Assembly (NCBI GenBank): GCA_003551065.1
Contig: PULU01000092.1
Span: 1 to 52,819 of the forward strand
Direction of reading: 5' to 3'
Length of the DNA: 52,819 bases
From: Thermoplasmata archaeon
Lineage (GTDB): Archaea > Thermoplasmatota > Thermoplasmata > Halarchaeoplasmatales > Halarchaeoplasmataceae
Each line of letters starts with the position of its first letter. The first letter of the stretch is position 1. The translations under genes were made by a program, and so were the position numbers. A model generated the notes under the pieces. It worked only from the letters and a program-made list of their open reading frames with translations, did no database searches and was not told where the DNA came from. Positions 10,157 to 20,320 of the stretch are shown here, piece by piece.

Positions 10157-11164
10157 ATGCTCTGTTTGAAAGTTCCTAAAACTAAAGGAGAAAAGGTTAG
10201 AAATAAGCTTTTGGAAGAAGATCTACTCGAAAAACGGGGTCGGATCACCTCTGATGAGGAATTCCTATATTTCCCGATAAAGAAAGTACCAAGCGAAGAT
10301 ATGGATTTCGAAGTCGTTGAAAAAGAAGTAGAGATGAGGGAAAATAAATTCAGTGATTACAGGGAGGCCGTTGAGATACCTTCAGGATTCAAAGAGAAAC
10401 TCCCTTCAAGTTATGATATAATAGGGGATATTGCTATAATAAAGATACCAGACGAGTTAAAAGATCACAAAAACGAAATCGGGGATGCTATACTCAGAAC
10501 CCATAATAATGTGAACTCGGTCCTTGAGGATCATGGGGTCATAGGGGAGTTCAGGATCAGAGATGTTGAAACCATAGCAGGTATCGATAAAAAGACCACT
10601 ATACACAAGGAATATGGTATTGAACTAGAGGTAGATATCACGAGTACATATTTTTCACCTAGATTGGCTACTGAACGTTGGAGAGTAGTTAAAAAAACTC
10701 AACCAAAGGAAAAAGTTCTAGATATGTTCGCAGGCGTAGGGCCGTACAGCATATTGATAGCTAAGAATGTAGACGTTGATAGGATCTACTGTATAGATAT
10801 CAATCCTCAAGCTATTGCACTTCTGAAGAAAAACGCTGAGCGAAATAATGTGGTAGATATCATCGATCCTCATCTCGGTGACGCTAAAAGATTAGCTCCG
10901 ATGTTCAAAGCAGATCGGATCATCATGAATCTTCCTCATTCATCCTTTGAATTCCTTGAATCCGCTTTAAAAGCAGCAAAAAGAGAATGTACCATACACT
11001 ATTACGATATGGTAGATGAAGAAGAACAGGAAACTCGGGTTGAGAGAGTGAAGCAAAAAATAATAGACTATGGGTTCGAACCTAAAATAATTGAACAGAG
11101 GGATGTCAGAAGTTATTCAGCTTATACCATACATAAAGCATTAGACATCGAAGTTAGAAGATGA
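10157..11164 (+). CDS. trm5: tRNA (guanine37-N1)-methyltransferase, Trm5 family
   Basis: VLDMFAGVGPYSI SAM motif, IIMNLPHSSFEFL, TYFSPRLATERWRV. Confidence 0.88.
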   Translation: MLCLKVPKTKGEKVRNKLLEEDLLEKRGRITSDEEFLYFPIKKVPSEDMDFEVVEKEVEMRENKFSDYREAVEIPSGFKEKLPSSYDIIGDIAIIKIPDELKDHKNEIGDAILRTHNNVNSVLEDHGVIGEFRIRDVETIAGIDKKTTIHKEYGIELEVDITSTYFSPRLATERWRVVKKTQPKEKVLDMFAGVGPYSILIAKNVDVDRIYCIDINPQAIALLKKNAERNNVVDIIDPHLGDAKRLAPMFKADRIIMNLPHSSFEFLESALKAAKRECTIHYYDMVDEEEQETRVERVKQKIIDYGFEPKIIEQRDVRSYSAYTIHKALDIEVRR

Positions 11165-11175
11165 ACTTACCACCG

Positions 11176-11463
11176 TCACTTTTCAAGTAACTCGTTGGCT
11201 GCCAGTAGAATGGTCTTACCCCTTACTTCTACTGCCTTTCCACTGATATTTTCTTCAAGTATTTCGACGATCTCATCTATGTCCTGGATCGGATTGTTTC
11301 TCAGTACCTTGATCTTTATCAATTCTTTGTCTTCCAACTGTCTCTCGATCTCTTCAATCATGTTTTCGTCGATCCCCTTCTTTCCGATCCTCACTGTTGA
11401 GTCGATTTCTTGTCCTTTGATCTTTGCCTTCTTTGCATCCATATTAATCCTCAATCTCTTCAT
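11176..11463 (-). CDS. YhbY/CRM-domain RNA-binding protein
   Basis: VRIGKKGIDENMIEEIERQLEDKELIKIKVLRN, CRM-type sequence. Confidence 0.8.
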   Translation of the reverse strand: MKRLRINMDAKKAKIKGQEIDSTVRIGKKGIDENMIEEIERQLEDKELIKIKVLRNNPIQDIDEIVEILEENISGKAVEVRGKTILLAANELLEK

Positions 11464-11755
11464 CTAGTCCGAAACGATTTATAGTTTTGCAATTGAGGCA
11501 TTTTGTCAATAATCTTCCTTTGTTAGTTCTTACGGTACAAGTTTTACCAGGAAAAAGATAAGAATAACATCTCTTGCACATCCTTCTTCTATACTGGGAA
11601 GGGATACTGACGTTGTATTTCATGCCTATCTTTCTAGCTAGTTCTACATATCTATTTGAGCGATCGTGATCTCCTTCTAGAGACGCTTTTTCTGCTCTCT
11701 GAAACAGCTTCATGATCCTTTCTTTAGCGATGTTCCTTTGTTTCCATCTAGACAT
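11444..11755 (-). CDS. rnp4: Ribonuclease P protein component 4 (Rpp21/Rpr2)
   Basis: AKERIMKLFQRAEKASLEGDHDRSNRYVELARKIGMKYNV...RRRMCKRCYSYLFPGKTCTVR...LTKCLNC zinc-binding pattern; start chosen at MSRWKQRN. Confidence 0.85.
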   Translation of the reverse strand: MSRWKQRNIAKERIMKLFQRAEKASLEGDHDRSNRYVELARKIGMKYNVSIPSQYRRRMCKRCYSYLFPGKTCTVRTNKGRLLTKCLNCKTINRFGLDEEIED

Positions 11756-11852
11756 CTTTTTAGCAGGTAATGTGGATATGATATATTTAATCTTCCTTCC
11801 AAAAAGTCGTACCATAATTATTATATAATTTACTCGTATTTTGGCTGAAATA

Positions 11853-12071
11853 ATGAAGTTATACATAGAGTTGTACTTTTCAAGTGAAGGAACCCCCCCT
11901 CAGATTATAATCAAAAAGATGAAAGATATGGGGTTCGAACCCGTAGTTGGTCAGTACGATTTTGCTAAAGAATATAACAGTCCTGAAGAGTATGCTGGTA
12001 TCGTGAAAAGGCTTAGTAAAGAACTTGAAGGCACGAAACTTAGGTATCGTTTAGTCACTAGAGCCGATTAG
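11853..12071 (+). CDS. Hypothetical small archaeal protein
   Basis: ORF MKLYIELYFSSEGTPPQIIIKKMKDMGFEPVVGQYDF...; start likely the internal ATG. Confidence 0.6.
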   Translation: MKLYIELYFSSEGTPPQIIIKKMKDMGFEPVVGQYDFAKEYNSPEEYAGIVKRLSKELEGTKLRYRLVTRAD

Positions 12072-12761
12072 ATAATCTTCTATTATCGATTCATGATCGA
12101 AGGCTAAGTCCGGTAGTTCATCTTTTGAAAAATACCGTGGTTTACGGGCATCACTTCCTCCAGATAGAGTACCTCCTGTTACTTGCAAAGAATATACTAT
12201 TGATACGGTGTGTCCCCTAGGGTCCCTGTTCGGTTCTGAATAAACCCCTACGAGATCGATGATCTTTGTTTCAAGACCGGTTTCTTCTTTTATCTCTCTA
12301 ACAACTGCGTCTTCCACTTTTTCGCCATATTCCACAAAACCTCCCGGGATAGCATAAGTACCTTCAAATGGAGGATTTTTCCTCTCTATCAATAATATTT
12401 TTTTCTCACTTTCTATTATACCATCTACAGTTAAAGATGGTTTTTGAAAGATATCTCCCCTATGGTCTTTCTTCATATTTTCATAGGTTTTCAGTAGTTT
12501 TTTTCCAGATTCTGAAAGTTTAGTTCCACCACCTTTATCTCCTCCTCTTTTGGAAATAACTATCTCTTCATCGGTGGCTTTTTCTATCCTTTTTATAATC
12601 CCCCATGCGTGTCTATACGACATATCCATCCTTTTTGCAGCTCCTTTTATAGAACCTGTCTCTTCAACGAGATTAAGTAGCTTTTTCCTTCCTTCCCCTA
12701 GTAAAAACCTGTCACCTTCTTTAAGCATACACTTACATTCTAGACGATACATATCTTTCAT
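12051..12761 (-). CDS. ModE-like winged-HTH / NUDIX hydrolase fusion
   Basis: LLNLVEETGSIKGAAKRMDMSYRHAWGIIKRIEK (ModE/LysR-like HTH) followed by Nudix box GGFVEYGEKVEDAVVREIKEETGLE; start set to MKDMYRLECK. Confidence 0.85.
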   Translation of the reverse strand: MKDMYRLECKCMLKEGDRFLLGEGRKKLLNLVEETGSIKGAAKRMDMSYRHAWGIIKRIEKATDEEIVISKRGGDKGGGTKLSESGKKLLKTYENMKKDHRGDIFQKPSLTVDGIIESEKKILLIERKNPPFEGTYAIPGGFVEYGEKVEDAVVREIKEETGLETKIIDLVGVYSEPNRDPRGHTVSIVYSLQVTGGTLSGGSDARKPRYFSKDELPDLAFDHESIIEDYLIGSSD

Positions 12762-12808
12762 AACAGAATCATCATTATTATATCTCTCGGTACATATGTA
12801 TACGTATG

Positions 12809-13759
12809 TTAGAAAACGTAAATATAGAACAATATAACGAAGATCGCCAATATTATTTCGAAGACCCATATTATTGTTACCAGCTGCCACTCCTTCAATT
12901 TGAAGTGTTTGACTAATATATGTGTAAGACTTTCGATTTTATCTGTTCTGCTGTGTAGATACCCTTCTTTATCTGGTACTGCAAAGTTTTCAGCTTTGAA
13001 TCCACCTTTAAATTTCAGGAAGAACTCAGCTATCATCGGTAAAAATAGGATTATACCTGGAGTTATAAGATTACTAACTATGGCTGCGATGCCTATCGCT
13101 GCACCACTAAAAAGGGTAAATGTATCACCTGGGAAGATCAAAGATGGATATAGGTTAAAAACTCCGAAACCCATAACAGCTCCTAACAAAGGGAACAGTA
13201 TAAGAAATCCAAGATCAGGTCCGTCGTTCAGGTATATCAAGATTATCAGTGTGGTGGAAACTATTATCGATAATCCTGCCCCTAACCCATTAAAACCTTC
13301 GAGCATATTGGAGGCATTAGCTGCACAGGTGACACCGAAAGGCACTATCAATATCAGGAGGTAAGGATGTTCTATATTGTAACCAAAAAATTCAAGGGAG
13401 TTCCCCATCATCTGTATCCCAAAAGGGATGGTGAATAGATAGGGAAGTATTGCCTTAGATCTTTGACGGATATTCACCATATCATCGACCATGCCGATCA
13501 AACCAGCTCCGATTATACCTATCAATGCTGTAAGAAAAAAAGGCTCTTCTAGACCTCTTTTCTCTCCTAGTAGCAGAGATAATCCAAATACGAATCCCAT
13601 CACCGCCGATAAACCCCCCATCTCCGGAATACGAGGTTTGTGTTTTTTATGCATATCAGTTCCGTCGATGCCAGCATGTCCAAAACTCTTAATCTGCCAT
13701 TTTGTTATGAGTAAAGAAACGAAAAAGGCAATCATTATAGATATGGAAATTACCAACAT
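12809..13759 (-). CDS. UDP-N-acetylglucosamine-1-phosphate transferase-like (MraY/WecA/GPT family)
   Basis: Multi-TM; HKKHKPRIPEMGGL, MVDDMVNIRQRSKAILP, NASNMLEGFNGLGAG, FPGDTFTLFSGAAIG. Confidence 0.85.
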   Translation of the reverse strand: MLVISISIMIAFFVSLLITKWQIKSFGHAGIDGTDMHKKHKPRIPEMGGLSAVMGFVFGLSLLLGEKRGLEEPFFLTALIGIIGAGLIGMVDDMVNIRQRSKAILPYLFTIPFGIQMMGNSLEFFGYNIEHPYLLILIVPFGVTCAANASNMLEGFNGLGAGLSIIVSTTLIILIYLNDGPDLGFLILFPLLGAVMGFGVFNLYPSLIFPGDTFTLFSGAAIGIAAIVSNLITPGIILFLPMIAEFFLKFKGGFKAENFAVPDKEGYLHSRTDKIESLTHILVKHFKLKEWQLVTIIWVFEIILAIFVILFYIYVF

Positions 13760-13858
13760 TTTATTCCTCTGTTTCAGACGTTGACTTTTTATCTCCTAAT
13801 ACATGTATCCAAATATCTATCATATATAAGTATTGTTTGCATATTAGTACAAGGCCTT

Positions 13859-14842
13859 TTAAAATAATAACCAAGCTGCTGTGGAGGATAAAATTACTAA
13901 AACATACATGATGAGTGTGGTCTGTCTTTCGTTTAAAGACCATATATGAGGGAATACCCACATCAACGTTTTGGCATTAGGTGGGTCAATGTTCCCTTCC
14001 TTGTCAACCTTTCCGAATTTTTCTCGTTTCTCTCCTCGTTCTGATAAGAACCAGATGGCTACCATCAGAAAATTTATAATGAGCGGCAGTAGACAAACGA
14101 AAGTAAAAGCCTCCAAATTACCTAAGATTGCAGTGATCCCTATGGCCGCTCCCATCATCATATCCCCGCAATCCCCTGGAAAAACACCTGCAGGATGTAC
14201 GTTGTAGGAGAGGAATGCTATAGTTGCTCCCATGAAAGGTAATAAAAAGAACAGAATATCAGTTTCACCGGTTTCCAATAGTTTAAGGGCCAGGAATGAA
14301 AGGATTATTATAGTAGTTCCTGCAGATTGTCCATTATAGTAGGAATACATGTTGATCAGATTTGCACTAACCATTATGTAAACTGGCATAAACAATAACA
14401 GATAGATAAACCCCAACTCGACTGTCCCTATAAATGGAACATACAATAAGGTATCAACGTATCTTATCAATGGGAATGAAAAGAAGATAGGAACGATTAT
14501 CTTCACAATCTCACTGTGTGTAAATTTAAGAGCACCTCCTACACCTACTATATCGTCGATCAGGCCAAAAAAGAAATAAAATATCAAAATGAATGTTATG
14601 ATGTATACTATGGAAGGAGTTATGCTGGTCGAACTCAAAAAAAGTAACCCAGTCAAGTAAGCGAAAGCTATACCTATACCTCCCAACTCTGGAACGGAAG
14701 GATAACCTATCTTATACATGTCCCTGCCTGTGAACCCCTCCTTTCTTAGCTTTTTAAGTAGAGGCTTGAATAAGATTATTCCTATTATGTACGTTAACAG
14801 CAGGGTTGTTATCAATAAAAGTCTTGTATACACGTTATACAC
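13859..14842 (-). CDS. Divergent second GPT/MraY-family membrane protein
   Basis: MYKIGYPSVPELGGIG, LIDDIVGVGGALKFTHSEI, NLINMYSYYNGQSAG, VFPGDCGDMMMGAAIG. Confidence 0.8.
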   Translation of the reverse strand: MYNVYTRLLLITTLLLTYIIGIILFKPLLKKLRKEGFTGRDMYKIGYPSVPELGGIGIAFAYLTGLLFLSSTSITPSIVYIITFILIFYFFFGLIDDIVGVGGALKFTHSEIVKIIVPIFFSFPLIRYVDTLLYVPFIGTVELGFIYLLLFMPVYIMVSANLINMYSYYNGQSAGTTIIILSFLALKLLETGETDILFFLLPFMGATIAFLSYNVHPAGVFPGDCGDMMMGAAIGITAILGNLEAFTFVCLLPLIINFLMVAIWFLSERGEKREKFGKVDKEGNIDPPNAKTLMWVFPHIWSLNERQTTLIMYVLVILSSTAAWLLF

Positions 14843-15014
14843 TTATATCTGGAATGTCTTACTAATATTAAAATGTTTGACATCGTCAGATTAGGTATGG
14901 AAACACATAAATAATAGCTTTTCTTAAGAGTATGTAGAGACATTTTGGAAAACCTTTTATTAGATAGAAACTAATTGATAAATAATTTAACTTAAATGGG
15001 TTGAGTGTGAAAAC

Positions 15015-15680
15015 ATGGATGAAATCGATGATATGAAAAAGAAAGGTACTACGACCGTTGGAATCGTGTGCGATGATGGAGTTGTCCTAGCTACTGAAAA
15101 GAGAGCTACCAAAGGACGTATGATTGCACATAAGGATACAAAGAAACTTTTCAGAATAGGGGATAACATGGCCTTGACCATATCTGGTTTAGTTGGAGAT
15201 GGGCAAGCTATTTCACGTTTCTTGAGCTCCGAAGTGGAATTGTACAGATTAAAAAGAAATAAAGATATGACAGTTAAAGCAGCTTCAACTTTATTATCAA
15301 ATATCCTACTCGGTAGAAGGATGATGCCGTATTTTGTAGGGTTGTTATTAGGCGGAGTCGATGATAACGGAGGAAAAGTTTATTCATTAGATATGGCAGG
15401 AGGAGCGATATCGGATGATTATGTTTCCGAAGGATCTGGTTCTCCTTTTGTGTACGGGGTTCTAGATGATCATTATGAAGATGGGATGGATGTAGACGCA
15501 GGTGTGGATCTAGTAATTTTATGTTTACTCGTTTCTAGCAGCAGGGATTCTGCATCTGGAGACGGAATAAAAGTTGTAAAGATCACTGAAGAAGAGGGGT
15601 TCGAGGAGATAGATGATGAAGAAGTTGAGAGAAGGATATCAAAGGTTCGGGAGAAGAAGAAAAATTTACCCCCATTATGA
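15015..15680 (+). CDS. psmB: Proteasome beta subunit
   Basis: Short propeptide ending KKKG before catalytic TTTVGIVCDDGVVLATEKRATKG; GxSDxxxS-like end. Confidence 0.9.
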   Translation: MDEIDDMKKKGTTTVGIVCDDGVVLATEKRATKGRMIAHKDTKKLFRIGDNMALTISGLVGDGQAISRFLSSEVELYRLKRNKDMTVKAASTLLSNILLGRRMMPYFVGLLLGGVDDNGGKVYSLDMAGGAISDDYVSEGSGSPFVYGVLDDHYEDGMDVDAGVDLVILCLLVSSSRDSASGDGIKVVKITEEEGFEEIDDEEVERRISKVREKKKNLPPL

Positions 15681-15727
15681 TATATCTATATGGATTTAGA
15701 ATACTCAAGTAAACAGTAATAAGAAGA

Positions 15728-17650
15728 GTGAACAGTATGAGCGTAGAAGATATTTTGAATGAGGCAAATAAAGCCATCAGGGATGTTCTGCCTAGACCAG
15801 TTAGAGTCTCAAACATTGAATTTGAAGGATCAACCATCGTAATATATACAAAAGATCTTAAAGAATTTACAAAAGAATCTGGGATCGTTAAAAAACTAGC
15901 TGAAAGGGTTAAAAGAAGGATATCCATAAGACCTGACCCTTCATTACTTGACAACCCTGAAGAAGCAGAAGGAAAGATCAAAGAGATAATACCAGAAGAG
16001 GCTAAAATCACAGATATGTTCTTTAAAGAAGATATGGGTGAGGTAACTATTGAAGCTGAGGCTCCTGGTATCGCTATCGGTAAGAAGGGTAAGATATTGA
16101 ATGAAATAAAAAGGAAAACTGGATGGGCTCCAGACGTTGTAAGAGCTCCCCCTATACCTTCTAAGACTGTCAAGGATATCAGAAGTTATCTAAGAGCTGT
16201 AAGGAGTGAAAGGAGAAAGTTCTTGAACACATTGGGCAGAAAGATCAACAGGGATACTAGACCTGGAGAGAAATTTGCAAGGTTAACGGCCTTGGGTGGT
16301 TATAGAGAGGTAGGCAGATCAGCACATCTACTTCATACCAGAGATAGTAAAGTATTGATCGATTGTGGAGCCGATGTGTCTTCTGATGGTGATGGTAGTC
16401 CTTATCTGAACGCTCCTGAGTTAATGCCTCTTGATAATATCGATGGTATAATCTTAACACATGCTCATCTGGATCACAGTGGATTAATCCCGGCTCTTTA
16501 TAAATATGGGTTCGAAGGGCCGGTTTATTGTACTCCACCGACTAGAGATCTAGCTGCACTTTTACAACTTGATTATATAAAAGTAGCTGTCGGTGAAGCT
16601 AGAGATCCTCCGTATGAATCATCGCATGTAAGAGAGGCTGTAAAACATACAATACCTCTTGAATACGGAGAGACCACGGATATAGCACCGGATATCAGAC
16701 TTACACTTCATAATGCTGGACACATACTTGGGTCAGCAGTTGCACATCTTCACATCGGGGATGGTGATTACAACGTAGCACTCACTGGTGATATAAAATA
16801 CGATAATACATGGTTATTCAACCAGGCGGTTAATAAGTTCCCCCGAGTCGAAACTGTGGTAATGGAATCCACATATGGTGGTTACCATGATCTACAGCCA
16901 AGCAGAAGAGATGCCGTCGCTCAATTGAAGGATATATTAGAACAGCACCTCAACAGTAAAACTGGAAAAGTGCTGATACCAGTATTCGCTGTAGGCAGGT
17001 CTCAAGAAGTCATGTTAGTTATAGAGGAGGCCATGAGAAAAGCTGAAGTACCTGAAGCACCGGTTTATCTAGATGGTATGATATGGGAAGCAACAGCAAT
17101 CCATACCGCATACCCCGAATTCTTAAACAATAAACTAAAAAAGAAGATATTCCACCATGATGAAAATCCATTCTTATCTGAGATATTTAATCAGGTGGAC
17201 AGCAGGGATATGAGAGAAGAGATATGTGATAGTTCAGAACCTGCTGTGGTCCTGGCAACTGCCGGTATGATGAACGGTGGACCAGTGCTCGAATATTTCA
17301 AAGCCTGGGGGGATGATCCTGAGAATGCTATCATATTCGTCGGTTACCAGGCTGATGGTACCATCGGAGATAGGATTCAAAAAGAATACGATCATATAAC
17401 TCTAAAAGAGAATGGAAATAACATCGACATAAAAGTTAAACTGCAGGTATATACATGTGAAGGTTTCTCAGGTCACAGTGATAGGATACAGCTGCTCCAT
17501 TATGTGAGCAGTATGAAGCCTAATCCTGAAAGGGTCATAGTCAGCCATGGTGAAGAAGGTAAGTGTACTAACCTTGCAAGCACTATATACAAAAAATATG
17601 GTATGGAGACAAGGACTCCCAAGAACCTAGAAACTGTAAGACTGTATTGA
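15728..17650 (+). CDS. KH-domain beta-CASP ribonuclease aCPSF1
   Basis: N-terminal KH domains, THAHLDHSG, GDIKYDNTWLFNQ, C-terminal SGHSDR and VSHGEEGKC. Confidence 0.92.
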   Translation: MNSMSVEDILNEANKAIRDVLPRPVRVSNIEFEGSTIVIYTKDLKEFTKESGIVKKLAERVKRRISIRPDPSLLDNPEEAEGKIKEIIPEEAKITDMFFKEDMGEVTIEAEAPGIAIGKKGKILNEIKRKTGWAPDVVRAPPIPSKTVKDIRSYLRAVRSERRKFLNTLGRKINRDTRPGEKFARLTALGGYREVGRSAHLLHTRDSKVLIDCGADVSSDGDGSPYLNAPELMPLDNIDGIILTHAHLDHSGLIPALYKYGFEGPVYCTPPTRDLAALLQLDYIKVAVGEARDPPYESSHVREAVKHTIPLEYGETTDIAPDIRLTLHNAGHILGSAVAHLHIGDGDYNVALTGDIKYDNTWLFNQAVNKFPRVETVVMESTYGGYHDLQPSRRDAVAQLKDILEQHLNSKTGKVLIPVFAVGRSQEVMLVIEEAMRKAEVPEAPVYLDGMIWEATAIHTAYPEFLNNKLKKKIFHHDENPFLSEIFNQVDSRDMREEICDSSEPAVVLATAGMMNGGPVLEYFKAWGDDPENAIIFVGYQADGTIGDRIQKEYDHITLKENGNNIDIKVKLQVYTCEGFSGHSDRIQLLHYVSSMKPNPERVIVSHGEEGKCTNLASTIYKKYGMETRTPKNLETVRLY

Positions 17651-17680
17651 ACAGTTCTTCCTTTATTTTTTTACTAATAA

Positions 17681-18301
17681 TTATAGTTCTTGTTCGAAAT
17701 CTTCTACTTCGAATGGGAATTCTTCTCGTTCCTCGACGTTTCCCTTTATCATCGCCATCTCTCTAGCAAGTAGCCAAAATACCAATGCTAGTGCTTTTCT
17801 ACCTTTATTGTTAGTAGGTAGAGCGATATCGATATTCTCTAATCTATTATTCGTATCAACTAGACCTACTATGGGGATACCTATACCTATTGCTTCTCTC
17901 ACTGCTTGTCGATCAGCGGCGGGATCAACAACAACCATGACTTCTGGTTCGATAAAAGTATGAAGCGAAGGGTTTGTAAGGGTCCCGGGGATAAATCTTC
18001 CAGCGATGCTCATCGTTCCTACTACTTCCGAGAACGTTTCTATGGGTTTTTTACCGTATTGTCTCGCAGAAACTAAGAGTATCTTTTCTGGTGGATACCT
18101 AGATAAAAGTTTAGCTATGGATGTGATCCTGCTGTCACTCTTTTCTACATCTAAGACAAATAGACCATCATCTCTAACTTTAAAAATAAATGGCTCCATC
18201 GAAGCGCTTTTCTGTTGTGTTCCGATGTGAACTCCTGCGGTCAAATACTGTTCTTCTGGTATCAGCATATCCTCTTCATCTTCAACCATACCTTCTTCCA
18301 T
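17681..18301 (-). CDS. rps2: Small ribosomal subunit protein uS2
   Basis: [13 protein letters not shown]..., [40 protein letters not shown]. Confidence 0.93.
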   Translation of the reverse strand: MEEGMVEDEEDMLIPEEQYLTAGVHIGTQQKSASMEPFIFKVRDDGLFVLDVEKSDSRITSIAKLLSRYPPEKILLVSARQYGKKPIETFSEVVGTMSIAGRFIPGTLTNPSLHTFIEPEVMVVVDPAADRQAVREAIGIGIPIVGLVDTNNRLENIDIALPTNNKGRKALALVFWLLAREMAMIKGNVEEREEFPFEVEDFEQEL

Positions 18302-18303
18302 TG

Positions 18304-18483
18304 TTATTCCTCTTTTAAAACTGAGATTGGTATAACACCTTTATCATATTCGGCTATTGCTATATCTACTGGATCGATTATATCCGATGGCACCTCGATT
18401 ATAGGTGGTGCTCCCATAGATATCTGTAAAGATCTTGCGCCTATTATCCTAGCCTTTTCAAATCTGGTGTGTTCCCTAGTCAT
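18304..18483 (-). CDS. rpoK: DNA-directed RNA polymerase subunit K (Rpo6)
   Basis: Hand translation (59 aa, below track cutoff): [59 protein letters not shown]; adjacent to rps2. Confidence 0.92.
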   Translation of the reverse strand: MTREHTRFEKARIIGARSLQISMGAPPIIEVPSDIIDPVDIAIAEYDKGVIPISVLKEE

Positions 18484-18588
18484 ATTTACTTATCCATCTA
18501 CCCAAAACAAAGTCATATAATAAGCTTTTTGTTCGGGGTCGGTCATTTTCCTTAATCTTATATACATCTTACGCTTAAGAACCCTAAG

Positions 18589-19209
18589 ATGTCAGATAAG
18601 ATCGTAGTTTTGCTTTCCGGAGGTATTGATTCTCCCGTAGCCGCACATCTATTCGCCGAAACGGGTGCAGATGTGGTACTATTGACTATAGATCATCGTC
18701 CCTTCACCGATGATAATACTATCGAAAATGTCTTCGATCTTATGTCTCACTTGAAAAAGCTTCACCCTACTATCCGATGTTTCAGTACGTCATTTGAACA
18801 GATCCACAAAATGATCACAAAGAAAACAAAAGAAAGTTTTAGATGTATATTATGTAGGCGTATGATGTATCGGGCCGCTGAGAAACTCTCAGAACAGATA
18901 GACGCATCATCCATCGGTACAGGTGAATCACTCGGTCAGGTGGCTTCTCAGACGTTATCAAATCTAGCAACTGAGGATGATGCTATTGATATGAACGTAC
19001 ACCGGCCTTTGATCGGCCTAGATAAAAACGAGATCATCGAGATCGCCAAAGATATCGGCACTTATGAGATATCGATCAGACCAGCTACATGCTGTCTACT
19101 CACTCCCTCTGGCCCCCGGATAAAGAGTAGGAAAAATGAAGTCTTTGAAGAAGAAAAGAAACTTGAGATCAGAGCTTTGATCGACAAATTAGAGTTTTAT
19201 GAGATCTGA
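18589..19209 (+). CDS. ThiI-like PP-loop sulfurtransferase/adenylase domain protein lacking THUMP
   Basis: PP-loop LLSGGIDSPVAAHLF; RCILCRRMMYRAAE; GTGESLGQVASQTLSNL; PATCCLLTP. Confidence 0.82.
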   Translation: MSDKIVVLLSGGIDSPVAAHLFAETGADVVLLTIDHRPFTDDNTIENVFDLMSHLKKLHPTIRCFSTSFEQIHKMITKKTKESFRCILCRRMMYRAAEKLSEQIDASSIGTGESLGQVASQTLSNLATEDDAIDMNVHRPLIGLDKNEIIEIAKDIGTYEISIRPATCCLLTPSGPRIKSRKNEVFEEEKKLEIRALIDKLEFYEI

Positions 19210-19220
19210 TAACCGACCCA

Positions 19221-20225
19221 TCATCTACCTATGTATTCTGAGTAAAGACTTTTTGCTTTATTGATATCTTCGGTCCCCTTAACTATAATCCGTCCGTCTT
19301 TAAAGATATTCAATTCGTACCCTTCCTTTTTTAATCTTAAAAGACTTTCACCGATTATTTTAGAATCTTCATATCTTTTCTCTAGGTTTTTAAGATCTAG
19401 TTCTTTTTTATCCGATGGTATAATCTGGATCGAATCTCTTCCACATAGTTCTATAGCTTCGTCATCCTCACTTTCTAAAAATTTAAAATCCCGGTCTTCA
19501 CAGCATCCGCAGTCATCTCTTTTTAGGACTTCAGTTTGTTCAAAGTCATTCCTCCAAAGGTCCACAGTGAGAAGGGAATTTCTGGTTTTTTCTCCTATCA
19601 AGAACTTAACCGCTTCTGTAGCAGCGATGTTTGCTATCACCTTGGGTAAAGAGAAAAGGATCCCTTCTGAAGCACATGTGCCCAAACTTTCAGAGTCTGG
19701 TTGGTGTGGTATGATACATCTCAGGCATGGAGAATCCTTTGAAACTATATTCATGGTCATACCGTAGGTGCCCAACACAGCTGAATATATCCAAGGAATA
19801 TCGTGTTTTATGCATGCGTCATTTAATAGATATCTTAGTTTCATATTATCGGAAGCATCCATCACAAGATCAGATCCTTCGATGAGCTCTTCGATATTTT
19901 TAGTGTTGACATCCATTACATGTGCTTTCAGATTGACGTCAGAATTAATACGTGTTAGTTTTTTTTCTGCTACTTCGGCTTTAGCTTTATTTATATCATC
20001 TTCTTCATACAGGGTCTGCCGCTGGAGATTAGATAATTCTACAAAATCTCTATCTACGATAGTGATTTCACCTACCCCACACCTGACCAACCCATCGGCA
20101 ATGACCGTTCCCAAAGCCCCCAAGCCGAGTATAGTGATATTGCTATCGTAGATCCTCTTCTGTCCCTCCTCTCCGATCTCTTTCAGCACTATCTGTCTAG
20201 AGTATCTTTCTTTAAATCCGTTCAT
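19221..20225 (-). CDS. ThiF/MoeB/HesA-family E1-like adenylyltransferase
   Basis: RYSRQIVLKEIGEEGQKRI, GLGALGTVIADGLVRCGVG, VDRDFVELSNLQRQ, CLRC and CGCC; extra C-terminal domain. Confidence 0.88.
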   Translation of the reverse strand: MNGFKERYSRQIVLKEIGEEGQKRIYDSNITILGLGALGTVIADGLVRCGVGEITIVDRDFVELSNLQRQTLYEEDDINKAKAEVAEKKLTRINSDVNLKAHVMDVNTKNIEELIEGSDLVMDASDNMKLRYLLNDACIKHDIPWIYSAVLGTYGMTMNIVSKDSPCLRCIIPHQPDSESLGTCASEGILFSLPKVIANIAATEAVKFLIGEKTRNSLLTVDLWRNDFEQTEVLKRDDCGCCEDRDFKFLESEDDEAIELCGRDSIQIIPSDKKELDLKNLEKRYEDSKIIGESLLRLKKEGYELNIFKDGRIIVKGTEDINKAKSLYSEYIGR

Positions 20226-20320
20226 ACCATAACATATCTGACCTTAATAAATATATTTTTTCGAATGGCTATCATGACCAAGCAAAAATAATAAAGCAGT
20301 GGTATCAAATCTACTTATTG

